From Bryobacter sp. (lineage in GTDB: Bacteria > Acidobacteriota > Terriglobia > Bryobacterales > Bryobacteraceae), in NCBI GenBank assembly GCA_022843625.1, contig JALHNH010000007.1, positions 62,001 to 126,000 on the forward strand: a stretch of 64,000 nucleotides of DNA, given 5' to 3'. Positions 10,123 through 19,185 of this stretch are shown piece by piece; position 1 is the first letter of the stretch; every line of letters starts with the position of its first letter. Under the pieces are notes generated by a model. It was not told the origin of the DNA and made no database searches. It saw only the letters and a program-made list of their open reading frames with translations. A program made the position numbers and the translations under genes.

Positions 10123-10710
10123 ATGAAGCAGTCGCTCAAAGCAGGTGTACGCGGAGTGTTTGCGCTAATGGCCTGGCCTCTGGCATTGCTCAGCCTCTTC
10201 GGGAAATCACGGGCTGGCTACCTGACAGGGGCACACTTGGTGGCGCTGGGGCCGGGCATCCTGGGGGACTATCTGCGCTGCGCCTTTTATCGATGGACGT
10301 TGAAGGAGTGTTCGGCAGAGTGCAGGATTTCTTTTGGCGTAATTTTTTCAAATCCCGATGCAACAGTTGAAGACGGCGTCTATATCGGCCCCTACAGCGT
10401 ACTGGGGCGAGTCAGGCTGGGGCGTAACGCGCAACTGGCGTCTCTGGTGCAGGTATTAAGCGGGGCACGCCAGCACGGCCGCAATGAAAAGGGTGAATTG
10501 CTGACCGGCGAAGTGGGGGAGTTTGAGGCGGTAGAGATTGGAGCCAATTGTTGGATCGGAGCATCGGCCATTGTGATGGCCCCCGTGGGGGAGGGCTCGA
10601 CAGTAGGAGCCGGCGCAGTTGTAACAAAGGCAATCCCGGAGCGAGTGATCGCCGTAGGCAATCCGGCCCGTGTGCTTAGAAGCCTCGACGAGACTAAGCA
10701 GAAACTCTGA
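10123..10710 (+). CDS. Left-handed beta-helix (hexapeptide) acyltransferase
   Basis: The N-terminus (about 50 residues) is hydrophobic. Imperfect hexapeptide repeats follow (from VEDGVYIGPYSVLG), then the hallmark end WIGASAIVMAPVGEG...GAGAVVTKAIPERVIAVGNPARVL, as in serine/maltose-type and colanic-acid acetyltransferases. It is probably an O-acetyl- or acyl-transferase acting on the polysaccharide. I chose the ATG at 10123 because an upstream in-frame ATG (9985) would run through the promoter-like TATAAT at 10093. The next gene, AsnB-type, starts 25 bp downstream on the same strand. Confidence 0.8.
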   Translation: MKQSLKAGVRGVFALMAWPLALLSLFGKSRAGYLTGAHLVALGPGILGDYLRCAFYRWTLKECSAECRISFGVIFSNPDATVEDGVYIGPYSVLGRVRLGRNAQLASLVQVLSGARQHGRNEKGELLTGEVGEFEAVEIGANCWIGASAIVMAPVGEGSTVGAGAVVTKAIPERVIAVGNPARVLRSLDETKQKL

Positions 10711-10735
10711 TTTGACATACTAGAGTCTGATCACA

Positions 10736-12583
10736 ATGTGCGGCATCACAGGCTACGTCGGAGAAAACAACAACGCAGAAGCTGAGCCCATCCTGCGGCG
10801 GATGGTAAAGGCAATCGAGAGGCGTGGCCCCGACGGTGAGGGGGTCGAAAATTGGCCGGGGGCGTGGCTGGGACACCGGCGTCTGGCGATTCTCGACTTA
10901 AGCGACGCGGGACGGCAGCCGATGTTGTCTGAAGATGGCGCGGTTGGGGTGGTTTTTAATGGGTGTGTTTATAACTTTCTGGAATTGCGGCAGGAACTGG
11001 AACAACTCGGGCACCGCTTTCGATCGATGTGCGACACGGAAGTTGTCGTCCGCGGCTATCAGCAATGGGGGGTGGACGATTTAGCCCGCCGGATGCGTGG
11101 CATGTTTGCCATTGGAATCTGGGATAACCCGCGGGCGACGCTAACGCTCTTGCGGGACCGTCTCGGGGTAAAGCCTTTGCTCTATGCGCGCCGTGGCAAG
11201 AACTTTGGATTTGCTTCGACGGCAGCTGCGCTAGTGGCTGGAGGGCTGGCCAAAGAGATCAGTGCCGCCGGCATCCTGGAGTTTCTCGAGTTTGGATATG
11301 TGACGGACGCGCATTCGATTTACGAGGGAGTGTCCAAGCTGGGGGCCGGGCAAATACTGGAGTGGAAAGACGGCGAGATCACCGAGCGGACATACTGGCG
11401 GCTACCGGACCCTGAGGAAAACTCGCGGATTGGATTTGAAGAAGCGGTAGAGGAAACCGAAAGGCTATTACTTGAGTCGGTGAAGTTGCGCCTGATCTCT
11501 GATGTCAAGGTGGGCGCACTACTCAGTGGGGGCATTGATTCGGCACTGGTGTGCTGGGCTGTAAGGCAAGCCCAGGCCGATATTACGGCCTTTACGGTAA
11601 GCATGCCCAACGACCCTGCCGATGAGACGGAAGCTACCCGGCGGACAGCGGCGCTGCTGGGAATACCGCATGAGGTTATTTCTCTTCCCAGCGACAGTAG
11701 CGGGTTGCTCGAAGAGGTGACTACTGCCTATAGCGAACCATTTGGGGCACAATCGGCGATGGCGATGCTGAGTGTATCGGCGGCGGTCAAACCCCATGCG
11801 ACAGTGCTATTGACCGGCGACGGCGGGGACGATTTATTTTTGGGCTACTGGTTTTATCCGACTTATCTGAAGACGGAACAAATCGCCCGCATACTGCCAG
11901 ATTTTGCAGGACCGCTCTGGCGCAGCCTTCGGCCTGTCGCGGACGCGATTCCCGCCCTGCGCCGCCCCAAACACTTTGCCGATTACATTACCGGCGGCCT
12001 GGGTGGGCTGACGCGGGCCCACGATGGTTTGCCCTTCTACCAGCAGCGTGGATTGCTGGGGCCACGGCTCAAACAGATGCCGTTGGCACAGCGTGAAATT
12101 GCCCTGACGATGGACGCAGCCCGGCACATGATGCGCGAACTGCTGCAGTATCAGCAACGCACCTGGTTTGTGTCGGAGTTTATGACCAAGGTGGATGGCG
12201 GAGCGATGCATCATGCCCTTGAGGCGCGAGCGCCGTTTCTCGATCAGAAGCTCTGGGACTTCGCCGCTAAGCTGCCGCCATCTCTGCGTCTGCAGGGCGG
12301 CGAGTTGAAGACCATTTTGCGAACCATCGTTCGCCGCCGCATTAGCCCTGAAGTAGCAAACCGCAAGAAGCAGGGCTTTACAGTACCGGTGGAGCGGTGG
12401 CTGGCCGGGCCCTGGCTGGAGTCGTTTTCCGCTATGGGGAGGGATTCGGTGCTGGAGAAACAGGGTTGGCTGGCACCGGGAGCCTTAACTCGCTGTGCTG
12501 ACGAGGTTCGGCAAACCGGAAGGGCCACCCGGCAGGTGTGGTTTCTGATGGTGCTGGAAACCTGGATGCGAGCTAAATTATGA
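10736..12583 (+). CDS. asnB: Glutamine-dependent asparagine synthase (AsnB family)
   Basis: The 615-residue product begins MCGITGYVG. Cys2 is therefore the glutaminase nucleophile after Met removal, followed by the class II glutamine amidotransferase domain (RRGPDGEG, LGHRRLAILD). The C-terminal synthetase domain has the ATP-pyrophosphatase loop SGGIDSAL. The family makes asparagine from aspartate, glutamine and ATP. Copies inside polysaccharide clusters often amidate uronic-acid sugars instead, so this one may modify the polymer rather than make free asparagine. Full length. Confidence 0.9.
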   Translation: MCGITGYVGENNNAEAEPILRRMVKAIERRGPDGEGVENWPGAWLGHRRLAILDLSDAGRQPMLSEDGAVGVVFNGCVYNFLELRQELEQLGHRFRSMCDTEVVVRGYQQWGVDDLARRMRGMFAIGIWDNPRATLTLLRDRLGVKPLLYARRGKNFGFASTAAALVAGGLAKEISAAGILEFLEFGYVTDAHSIYEGVSKLGAGQILEWKDGEITERTYWRLPDPEENSRIGFEEAVEETERLLLESVKLRLISDVKVGALLSGGIDSALVCWAVRQAQADITAFTVSMPNDPADETEATRRTAALLGIPHEVISLPSDSSGLLEEVTTAYSEPFGAQSAMAMLSVSAAVKPHATVLLTGDGGDDLFLGYWFYPTYLKTEQIARILPDFAGPLWRSLRPVADAIPALRRPKHFADYITGGLGGLTRAHDGLPFYQQRGLLGPRLKQMPLAQREIALTMDAARHMMRELLQYQQRTWFVSEFMTKVDGGAMHHALEARAPFLDQKLWDFAAKLPPSLRLQGGELKTILRTIVRRRISPEVANRKKQGFTVPVERWLAGPWLESFSAMGRDSVLEKQGWLAPGALTRCADEVRQTGRATRQVWFLMVLETWMRAKL

Positions 12584-12605
12584 CAAGACTGCGAGCATTA
12601 CTGTT

Positions 12606-13736
12606 ATGAATGTAGGCTTGACCCTGAACTCAACACAATTACATAAAGATCGGCCGAGAATCGCAGAACTGGATGGCTTACGAGCATTCGCGATCACTCC
12701 CGTTTTGTTCAGTCATCTGGTTCATCCAGCTGGAGCGTGGCAATGGCTGATGTTTTTTGTTCATCTAGGTTGGGTAGGGGTTGATCTTTTTTTCGTCCTG
12801 AGTGGTTATCTGATCACCGGGATTCTTACCGCCAGTCGCAACTCCCCACATTACTTCAGAAATTTTCTCATTCGGCGGGCTTTGAGAATTCTTCCTCTTT
12901 ACTACATTTGCATCGGGTTGTTCTGCGCTGCAGCGTATTTTCATCCCGACAAAAGTAGCTGGAAGGCGTTTATTGACTGGGGGGGGCCATTCTGGTTTAT
13001 TTTTTACCTCGGCAACTTCCGCATCGTACTGGAGAATGCGGCACCGCCGATTTTCGCTTTCTTTCCATTATGGTCACTGCAGGTGGAAGAACAGTTCTAC
13101 TTGATTTACCCATTCGTGGTGGCTGTATGTCCGACCCCGATCTTGAAAAAGGTTTTGTGGGGATGCACTGCATTCGCACTGGGATTTCGTTGCTTTGCCA
13201 CTTTGTTTTTCCCTGGTACGAGCGCCTATATCTGTTATGTTTTGACGCCAAGCAGAATGGACGCGTTAGCGATTGGTGGGCTAGTTTCGATTTATCTGAA
13301 AGAACCAGGCAGCTTACCCAGTTTGGAAAAAATCCGGAATATAACAATCCTTTTAGCAACTCTTTGCTTTACGTTATTTGTCCTCGTAAGTCCGCAGGCG
13401 TTCAATCCTTGGATCCAAACCGTGGGCTATACGCTGGTAGACGTCACCTGTGCGGCCGTCTTGATCCTGATAGTCATGTCTCCGGCCGGAATACTATCGA
13501 CGTTTCTCAAATCGCCTCTTTTGGTAATTACCGGTCAAATCGCATACGGACTTTATATTCTTCATGCACCTGTAGGTTGGGCGATGGGTCAATTTCTCGA
13601 ACGCTACGCCGGGTTGAATTCACGCGGACCTATGGCTTCAGTCATCATCTCGGCAGTTGTGTTCGCCGTAGCCTGGATGTCCTGGCACTTCTTTGAGTCA
13701 CGCATTGTGCAACTAAAGAAAAAATTTGCCGAATAA
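12606..13736 (+). CDS. Acyltransferase 3 family membrane protein (OafA/YrhL-like)
   Basis: This 376-residue protein of about 10 membrane segments opens with the family signature IAELDGLRAFAITPVLFSH. His, in the R/K-x10-H region, is the presumed catalytic residue. Next come GVDLFFVLSGYLITG and the LRRALRILPLYY-like arginine cluster. The family transfers acyl groups, usually acetyl, to cell-surface sugars across the membrane. It follows asnB by 22 bp and precedes another membrane protein by 9 bp, so it is probably in the same transcript. It gives the locus a second, structurally unrelated acylation activity. Confidence 0.9.
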   Translation: MNVGLTLNSTQLHKDRPRIAELDGLRAFAITPVLFSHLVHPAGAWQWLMFFVHLGWVGVDLFFVLSGYLITGILTASRNSPHYFRNFLIRRALRILPLYYICIGLFCAAAYFHPDKSSWKAFIDWGGPFWFIFYLGNFRIVLENAAPPIFAFFPLWSLQVEEQFYLIYPFVVAVCPTPILKKVLWGCTAFALGFRCFATLFFPGTSAYICYVLTPSRMDALAIGGLVSIYLKEPGSLPSLEKIRNITILLATLCFTLFVLVSPQAFNPWIQTVGYTLVDVTCAAVLILIVMSPAGILSTFLKSPLLVITGQIAYGLYILHAPVGWAMGQFLERYAGLNSRGPMASVIISAVVFAVAWMSWHFFESRIVQLKKKFAE

Positions 13737-13745
13737 CTAAGGGAT

Positions 13746-15509
13746 GTGGAATGGAGAAGAGTGAAGCGAATGAACGTTAGAAAGGCGCAAAGCCTCAAGC
13801 ATCTCCTTGTATTATTGGCACTCGTATTACTATGCACTTGGCCAATACTGCGCTACGGGTTGTCCGATTGGGGCAACGACGGAATGCACCACGCGCTGGA
13901 GACCAAGGAGTTTGCCCGGCAATTCTGGGATGGCGACCCGTATCCGCGCTGGCTGACGGATTTTAATGGCAAGTTAGGTTCGACCAGCTTTTTCTTTATT
14001 CCCACCTTTTCGCGTTTCGCAGTGGTGTGGCTCGAGCCACTGATTGGCAACTGGGATCCAAATGGCTTCTATATGACGGGCATCGGAGCGGTGTTGTCCT
14101 TCTTCCTCGCCGCAGTAGCCTGTTATTGGTGGTGCAGGAGTTTTGCAACACCCGAGGCGGCGCTCTTTGGTGCTGTCATTTATACCGTACAGCCGTATCA
14201 TCTGGCGGTGAACCTCTACACGCGTGGGGCCATGGGCGAGATGTGGGGCAATATCTGGCCTCCGCTGATTCTATTGGCTCAGTGGCACATGATTGGTGGC
14301 TCGCGGATGGCATTTCCGGCGCTGGCCTTAAGCTACGGATGCCTGGTGATGAACCACATGCCCACAACGCTGTGTTTCTCGCCAGTTCTTTTATCCGCAG
14401 CATGGTTTTTATCACCGGCGGGCAAAGGTTGGACTGTGTTTGTAAAGACGGGTCTGGCGATGGCGCTGGGTATGGGGCTGGCGGGCGGCTATCTGGGCCC
14501 GGCGATGTTCGACCAAAAGAAGGCTTATCTGGAACTCATGTCGGAAGGGATGTTCCAGTACTACAACCTGTGGCTGTTCCGTTGGGATTCGCTGCTGCAA
14601 TCGCAGATGAGATTGATGGTTCTAACCATCCTCACGCTGGTGCCAACGGCGATTTGCTGGTGGATGGCTCGGCGAAGGGAAAAAGATGCAAACCGAAACT
14701 TGCAGCTTACCTTTCAAGGCTTCATGATTGTCTTCGCCATCTTCATGGCCTCGCAATTAAGCGCCCCGATCTACAGTATTTTCAAGCCACTTCAGATGTT
14801 GCAGTTTCCCACGCGCTTTCTCCAGGTCTTTGTGGTGCCGGTTGCGGGAATCGCGGCTCTCAGCTGGCCTTACTTGCGGCTGCCGGAGGGGGGCTGGAGA
14901 GGCCGGGTGCCGCAATTGGCTGTGGGCCTCTTTCTGCTTTGCACGATCGTAGTGACAATGTGGGGCGCTTCGAAATCTTTTAGCGTTTGGCGGCCTTTTG
15001 AGGCGGAGCGCCAGGCGATGTGGGATTTGTGTATGAGAATACGGCCTGAGATCTATCAGTATCTTCCGCGGACCACACATGTGCGCGAAATCGATACGCC
15101 TCAGAAGCTTGCGGAATTCATGAAGGTTTACCCGCCACGGCAAATGAATCTACAGGGTGGCCAGGGCGAAACAATGACTTCGCCGAAGGTGGAAAGCTGG
15201 AAGGCTCGCAAGATCCGTTTATCAGTGGACAGCCCGGCAGCGGGAACACTTAAGATCCACCACTTTGCTTATCCAGGATGGGTAGGGCGAAGAATCGATA
15301 CGGGAGAAATAATTAGCGTCGGCGCCGACGATGTAGGGTTGATGCAAATGCAGCTTCCAGCTGGGCGTTACGGCCTGGAGATTGAATTGACTGAGCTCGG
15401 GCCGGAATGGTGGGGAGAAACGATCAGTATGGCTTCTTTTGGTTTGCTGGGGGGAATCACCTTGCTCGGACTGCGCAGAAACAGGAAGGGTGAATCTACC
15501 CGCTCATAG
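13746..15509 (+). CDS. Polytopic membrane protein, GT-C-like, unknown function
   Basis: The 587-residue product has an N-terminal membrane segment followed by an extracytoplasmic loop with DWGNDGMHHALETKEFA. The acidic and His residues there are placed as in GT-C glycosyltransferases (PMT/YfhO-like), which hold catalytic Asp in the first loop. About 11 further segments follow, then a C-terminal beta-rich domain. GTG 13746 opens the frame. An ATG at 13770 after a purine-rich AGAAGAG is an equally good start. It probably transfers a sugar from a lipid carrier, but the exact family is not certain. Confidence 0.6.
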   Translation: MEWRRVKRMNVRKAQSLKHLLVLLALVLLCTWPILRYGLSDWGNDGMHHALETKEFARQFWDGDPYPRWLTDFNGKLGSTSFFFIPTFSRFAVVWLEPLIGNWDPNGFYMTGIGAVLSFFLAAVACYWWCRSFATPEAALFGAVIYTVQPYHLAVNLYTRGAMGEMWGNIWPPLILLAQWHMIGGSRMAFPALALSYGCLVMNHMPTTLCFSPVLLSAAWFLSPAGKGWTVFVKTGLAMALGMGLAGGYLGPAMFDQKKAYLELMSEGMFQYYNLWLFRWDSLLQSQMRLMVLTILTLVPTAICWWMARRREKDANRNLQLTFQGFMIVFAIFMASQLSAPIYSIFKPLQMLQFPTRFLQVFVVPVAGIAALSWPYLRLPEGGWRGRVPQLAVGLFLLCTIVVTMWGASKSFSVWRPFEAERQAMWDLCMRIRPEIYQYLPRTTHVREIDTPQKLAEFMKVYPPRQMNLQGGQGETMTSPKVESWKARKIRLSVDSPAAGTLKIHHFAYPGWVGRRIDTGEIISVGADDVGLMQMQLPAGRYGLEIELTELGPEWWGETISMASFGLLGGITLLGLRRNRKGESTRS

Positions 15510-15702
15510 AATACATCTAAGAGAAGTTTTGCCGCCGAATGGAGTTATCCGATGCAGAGCTCGCAGCCCAATACCCACCAATGGATGATCTTACATGACC
15601 TTCCACTCCGCAAAAAATAAGGTTCAAAGCCAAAACGCTGACTGGGCGCGCGCAAGTCTCTACTCTGCACTTGGTGGGATTCCAACAGGCATGCTGCTGA
15701 AT

Positions 15703-16407
15703 TCAGGCGTCGTTTTTACGCCAGACAAAGACGACGGTTTTGCCAAAATTACGGCCCAACAGTGGATCGATGTATTTGCTGAGGGGCACCATCCAGGTAT
15801 CCCAAAGGCGAATTTGGCCGTAATTGGGCATCGACTGGCGCATGACAGCTTTGTTCATTAAGGATGCCGCCATCCCGATACTGTCCAGATAGACGCGCTC
15901 GACGAATTCCCCGCCCCGCTTGGGAAAAACCGCAGTCATGGAATCGCGGCTGTAGCGGCGATAATGGCCAATCGCCTTGTCAAAGGGACTGTAGAGCCAC
16001 TGGTGAGCCGGACAAAGGACAATCAGGTGGCCGCCCGGTTTGAGCCGCTCAACCGCACGAGCAACCTCGGCAGCGTCGTCTTCGATATGCTCAAGCACGT
16101 CAATGTAGACGAGGGAATCAAAACTTCTGGCGGGATCGAGACTGGATAGGGTGCCTTCGATCCATTCAATAGGGTGCGGTGCCGAGGGTTTGCGCAAATG
16201 GGCCTGTTCGATAAGGCGGCCGTCGGGTTCAATACAAATTAAATTCTTCACCCGCCCGCCACAGAACATAGGCGTATTGGCCCCAATGCCACTGCCGACT
16301 TCAGCTACTTCATCCCGTACATAAGGACTGATAAAATCCGCCCAGTATTTCTTCCAGTTTTGTGCGTGGAGAAAAATTTCCAGCTCGTTTCCAATGTAGG
16401 CGCTCAT
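15703..16407 (-). CDS. Class I SAM-dependent methyltransferase
   Basis: The 234-residue product carries VAEVGSGIGANTPMF (SAM motif I), the acidic IEPDG end of beta-2, and DSLVYIDVLEHIEDD (motif post-II). C-terminal hydrophobic residues suggest a membrane-facing surface. It lies 5 bp downstream of the GT2 gene on the same strand. A role in methylating a sugar or lipid intermediate is likely but the substrate is unknown. The 193 bp between this gene and the convergent membrane protein hold no further gene or clear hairpin. Confidence 0.85.
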   Translation of the reverse strand: MSAYIGNELEIFLHAQNWKKYWADFISPYVRDEVAEVGSGIGANTPMFCGGRVKNLICIEPDGRLIEQAHLRKPSAPHPIEWIEGTLSSLDPARSFDSLVYIDVLEHIEDDAAEVARAVERLKPGGHLIVLCPAHQWLYSPFDKAIGHYRRYSRDSMTAVFPKRGGEFVERVYLDSIGMAASLMNKAVMRQSMPNYGQIRLWDTWMVPLSKYIDPLLGRNFGKTVVFVWRKNDA

Positions 16408-16412
16408 AAATG

Positions 16413-17378
16413 CTAAGACCCTCTTTGTTCCAAATGAGAAAAAAACAGCTTGTAATCCCTGAGTGGAATTACGGAAGCAACGCCCCGCGAAGACAGTAGA
16501 AAAAAGACAAGGACTCCGGCGGCAGTGGCGAGCTGGGCCAATAAAAGCAGAAGTAGGCCGCTAACGGTGCTAGTCCAGCCGGGGATCGGAAGCTGAGTGA
16601 ACAATCTTAGAGTTACCACCCCAAGCAGTGCCAGCACCAGAAGGACCCCCGCCGTTATAACCCCGATCAGAATGCGCACCACTACCCGCTCGGCAAAAAC
16701 CGAGATGGCGCTCAACCCGTGGGTGACCAGCGAGACGGTATTCATCGAGGAAGCACCAAAGTAACGGTGGCCGCGATGAGTTGGCAACAGAAACAGCGCT
16801 AGCTTGTGATGCAGAGCGGCGGCGGCGTAGTGATTCCATAACGAGGAGGTAAGCACCAGCCGGGCCGCCTGGCTGGGCGCGATGATACTGAAGTTCCCCA
16901 TCTGGACCGGTATACCGGTAAGGATCAAATGGAGGGTGCGGTAAAGGAAGTAGCCCAGCCGGAAAGACCAGTTTTCAGAGCGGCGGGTACGTTGGGCAAA
17001 GACGGCGGTAGCTCCGCCGAGCTCTTCAAAGCGATCCAGAAGCCGAATGGAATCAGCCGGGGTGTCTTCCCCATCGCTGTCCATGATCAGGATGGGGTTT
17101 GCTTGAGCCGAATCAACCAGGTGACAAAGCCCAACGGCGATTGCCCGCTGGTGGCTTAGATTGATACGGAGATGAAGGATCGATATGGACTCGATGGCGC
17201 GGTAGGAACGCCTGGCAAACTCTTCTGGAGGCGGTACCGGAGAATCATCATTGATCAAAACAACAGTGAGGGTTCTCGATGCGGCCAGAAAATTCTCATC
17301 CAGCTTCTCCAGCAATACACTGCAACTGGCCCAATCGTTGTAAACAGGGATCAGCAGCACGGGCGTGAGATGGGCCAT
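16413..17378 (-). CDS. Glycosyltransferase family 2 with two C-terminal membrane segments (DPM/ArnC-like)
   Basis: The GT-A fold begins VLLIPVYNDW and carries the metal-binding acidic motif MDSDGEDTP. Two long hydrophobic helices follow near the C-terminus (about residues 215-250 and 270-300), the layout of polyprenyl-phosphate sugar synthases such as dolichyl-phosphate mannosyltransferase or ArnC. It would load a sugar on undecaprenyl phosphate for use by the GT-C-like proteins nearby. At 321 residues the length fits. It starts 5 bp after the sugar-phosphate transferase ends. Confidence 0.85.
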   Translation of the reverse strand: MAHLTPVLLIPVYNDWASCSVLLEKLDENFLAASRTLTVVLINDDSPVPPPEEFARRSYRAIESISILHLRINLSHQRAIAVGLCHLVDSAQANPILIMDSDGEDTPADSIRLLDRFEELGGATAVFAQRTRRSENWSFRLGYFLYRTLHLILTGIPVQMGNFSIIAPSQAARLVLTSSLWNHYAAAALHHKLALFLLPTHRGHRYFGASSMNTVSLVTHGLSAISVFAERVVVRILIGVITAGVLLVLALLGVVTLRLFTQLPIPGWTSTVSGLLLLLLAQLATAAGVLVFFLLSSRGVASVIPLRDYKLFFSHLEQRGS

Positions 17379-17382
17379 TGGC

Positions 17383-18771
17383 CTAACGGGCCCCCGTGCG
17401 ATACAGCAAGGTACGCAGAGTATGAAAGACGATCAGAAAATCGAGTAGGGGCGACATGTTCTTGATGTAGTAGAGATCGTACTCAACCTTCATCTTGGTC
17501 TCAACCAGAGACAGTTCTGGCACGTGGTAGAGCTGGGCCCAGCCGGTGATACCGGGTTTGACACGCAGCCTCTGCGGATAGAGGGGCAAACCCTTGGTGA
17601 GCTTTTCTGCGTAAACGGGCATCTCCGGCCGTGGGCCGACAAAAGTCATGTCGCCCCGCAGAACATTGAAAAACTGTGGCAATTCATCCAGACGGGTGAT
17701 GCGAATGAAGCGCCCAACGCGGGTGATGCGAGGGTCGTTGTCGGATGCGCGAATCGTACCAAAGCGGGCATCGCCGTCGACAAACATGGACCGGAATTTG
17801 AGGATATTAAAGACTTGTCCGTTAAAACCGACACGCTGTTGCCGTAAGAGCGCCGGGCCGGGGCTGTCCAGACGAACGGCAAGGGCCGTCAGCAGCATGA
17901 ATGGCCAGCTGAGTGCAATTCCAACGATGGCAAAGAGGCGGCTGTAAATGTCCTGGCAAACGATTTTCCAGCGGGCGGGACGAAAGGAAGGCGAAAAAAT
18001 GAGCTCGTTGATGGTAACGGAATCGAGTGACACCCGCTGAAGCAAAATTTCATGAAGGTCGCCTACGGTCTCGACGGTCATGCCAGCCATGCTGCACTGC
18101 AGGAGTGCTTCGCCGAAACTATCGTCCGGGGAGATGACACCGGAAACGCAGATGCGATCTGGTGCAAGGGCTACCACTTTCTCAAAGAGCCCTTCGTGGA
18201 CACTGAAGACCTCGGGATACGGGGAGTGATCCTTGGCATCTAGGTTGGACCCAAGACTGACGACACCGACGTTTTCGAAACCTTTTTCGGGAAAATGAGA
18301 GATGTGTTCGGCGAGACTTCGGGAGACGCTGGTATCTCCCCAGAACAGCACTTTCTGAAAACCAACAATGCGCAGGAGAAGAAGAGAATAAAAATATCTC
18401 CAGAGCATCAAGCCGAAAAAGGCAATGATAGAGCCGCCAATCATCACCCAGCGCGACAGGATGATAGCGCTGCGGGAATAGCTGAGGAGAGACTGCAGCA
18501 AAAAGGTAAAGCCAAAGACGAGAAGCAGGTCTTCGGCAAATTGACGTCGTGACTGAATACGAAGATGCTCATAAAGACCGATCATGTACATTGCAAACAG
18601 CATTGTCATGGAGATCAGCGCAAAGGGCATCAAGTCTGTTGTGAAGAGGAAAAGCTCTTCGAAGAAAAGAGGATCGTATGCGGGACGAATCGCAATGAAC
18701 GCGACCAGGTAGGAGGCGAAAACGATCAATGCATCCAAAAAGACGAGAATAAGAGTTCGGAAACGCGGCAT
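17383..18771 (-). CDS. Polyprenyl glycosylphosphotransferase (initiating sugar transferase)
   Basis: The 462-residue protein has four or five N-terminal membrane helices, a central CoA-binding-like Rossmann domain (about 130-250), and a C-terminal bacterial sugar transferase domain with one more helix. The catalytic domain shows LKFRSM, RLDELPQFFNVLRGDMTFVGPRPE and KPGITGWAQ, all hallmarks of WcaJ/WbaP/ExoY-type enzymes. It starts polysaccharide synthesis by moving a sugar-1-phosphate to undecaprenyl phosphate at the inner face of the membrane. It heads the minus-strand block GT2-methyltransferase. The sugar donor is not readable. Confidence 0.92.
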   Translation of the reverse strand: MPRFRTLILVFLDALIVFASYLVAFIAIRPAYDPLFFEELFLFTTDLMPFALISMTMLFAMYMIGLYEHLRIQSRRQFAEDLLLVFGFTFLLQSLLSYSRSAIILSRWVMIGGSIIAFFGLMLWRYFYSLLLLRIVGFQKVLFWGDTSVSRSLAEHISHFPEKGFENVGVVSLGSNLDAKDHSPYPEVFSVHEGLFEKVVALAPDRICVSGVISPDDSFGEALLQCSMAGMTVETVGDLHEILLQRVSLDSVTINELIFSPSFRPARWKIVCQDIYSRLFAIVGIALSWPFMLLTALAVRLDSPGPALLRQQRVGFNGQVFNILKFRSMFVDGDARFGTIRASDNDPRITRVGRFIRITRLDELPQFFNVLRGDMTFVGPRPEMPVYAEKLTKGLPLYPQRLRVKPGITGWAQLYHVPELSLVETKMKVEYDLYYIKNMSPLLDFLIVFHTLRTLLYRTGAR

Positions 18772-18976
18772 TAGAAAAAGATGAGCCTAGCACATGGCAG
18801 GGATTGGTGCTGAATGCGTGAGCTACAAACTTTACAAGGCAATGCCATTGTCCTACTATATCGCCCGAATCAAAACGGACGAAAACCATAAGTGCTTTGC
18901 CCGGGTGCCGGAAGCAGTCGAGGTGGGCCCAAAGGCCCAAGCCATGCTGAAGCCCAGCGCTGCAAGTTGTTGAAAA

Positions 18977-19024
18977 AAATGGAGCGGGAGACCGGGTTCG
19001 AACCGGCGACGTTCAGCTTGGGAA
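18977..19024 (-). repeat. 48-bp direct repeat, copy 1: 3' half of a tRNA-Gly(CCC)
   Basis: Read on the minus strand the block runs from the anticodon loop (TTCCCAA, anticodon CCC) through the 3' anticodon arm, the variable loop, a perfect T-arm (CCGGTTCGAACCCGG), the acceptor strand CTCCCGC, the discriminator T and an encoded CCA. The 5' half (D arm, 5' acceptor strand) is absent: bases beyond 19024 cannot form the anticodon stem. It is therefore a tRNA fragment, not a working gene. It is identical to 22366-22413. Confidence 0.85.
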
Positions 19025-19126
19025 CTTGGACATCGATTGACTATAAAGAACATAGGCGTCCAAGGCGAACATTCTAGCCATTGAAAACCACTGAGAATTT
19101 GAAGTTTGTCCGGGTTGCCACCTTAA

Positions 19127-19144
19127 TGGAGTAATCGGAGTAAC
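19127..19144 (+). repeat. 18-bp inverted repeat, left copy (two GGAGTAA units)
   Basis: This 18-bp sequence, TGGAGTAATCGGAGTAAC, contains GGAGTAA twice, 9 bp apart. Its exact reverse complement is at 22227-22244. It lies 42 bp upstream of the RepA-like gene. It could be iteron-like binding sites or recombination-arm sites, a suggestion from position only. Confidence 0.6.
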
Positions 19145-19185
19145 CAAGACCCTCCCTCCCCGAGGTTTGCCCAAACGGCGCTCGA

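Noticed and set aside
18977-19060. Complete tRNA-Gly gene
   Set aside because: Bases beyond the anticodon loop cannot pair into an anticodon stem, D arm or 5' acceptor strand, so only the 3' half is present. The same holds for 22366-22413.
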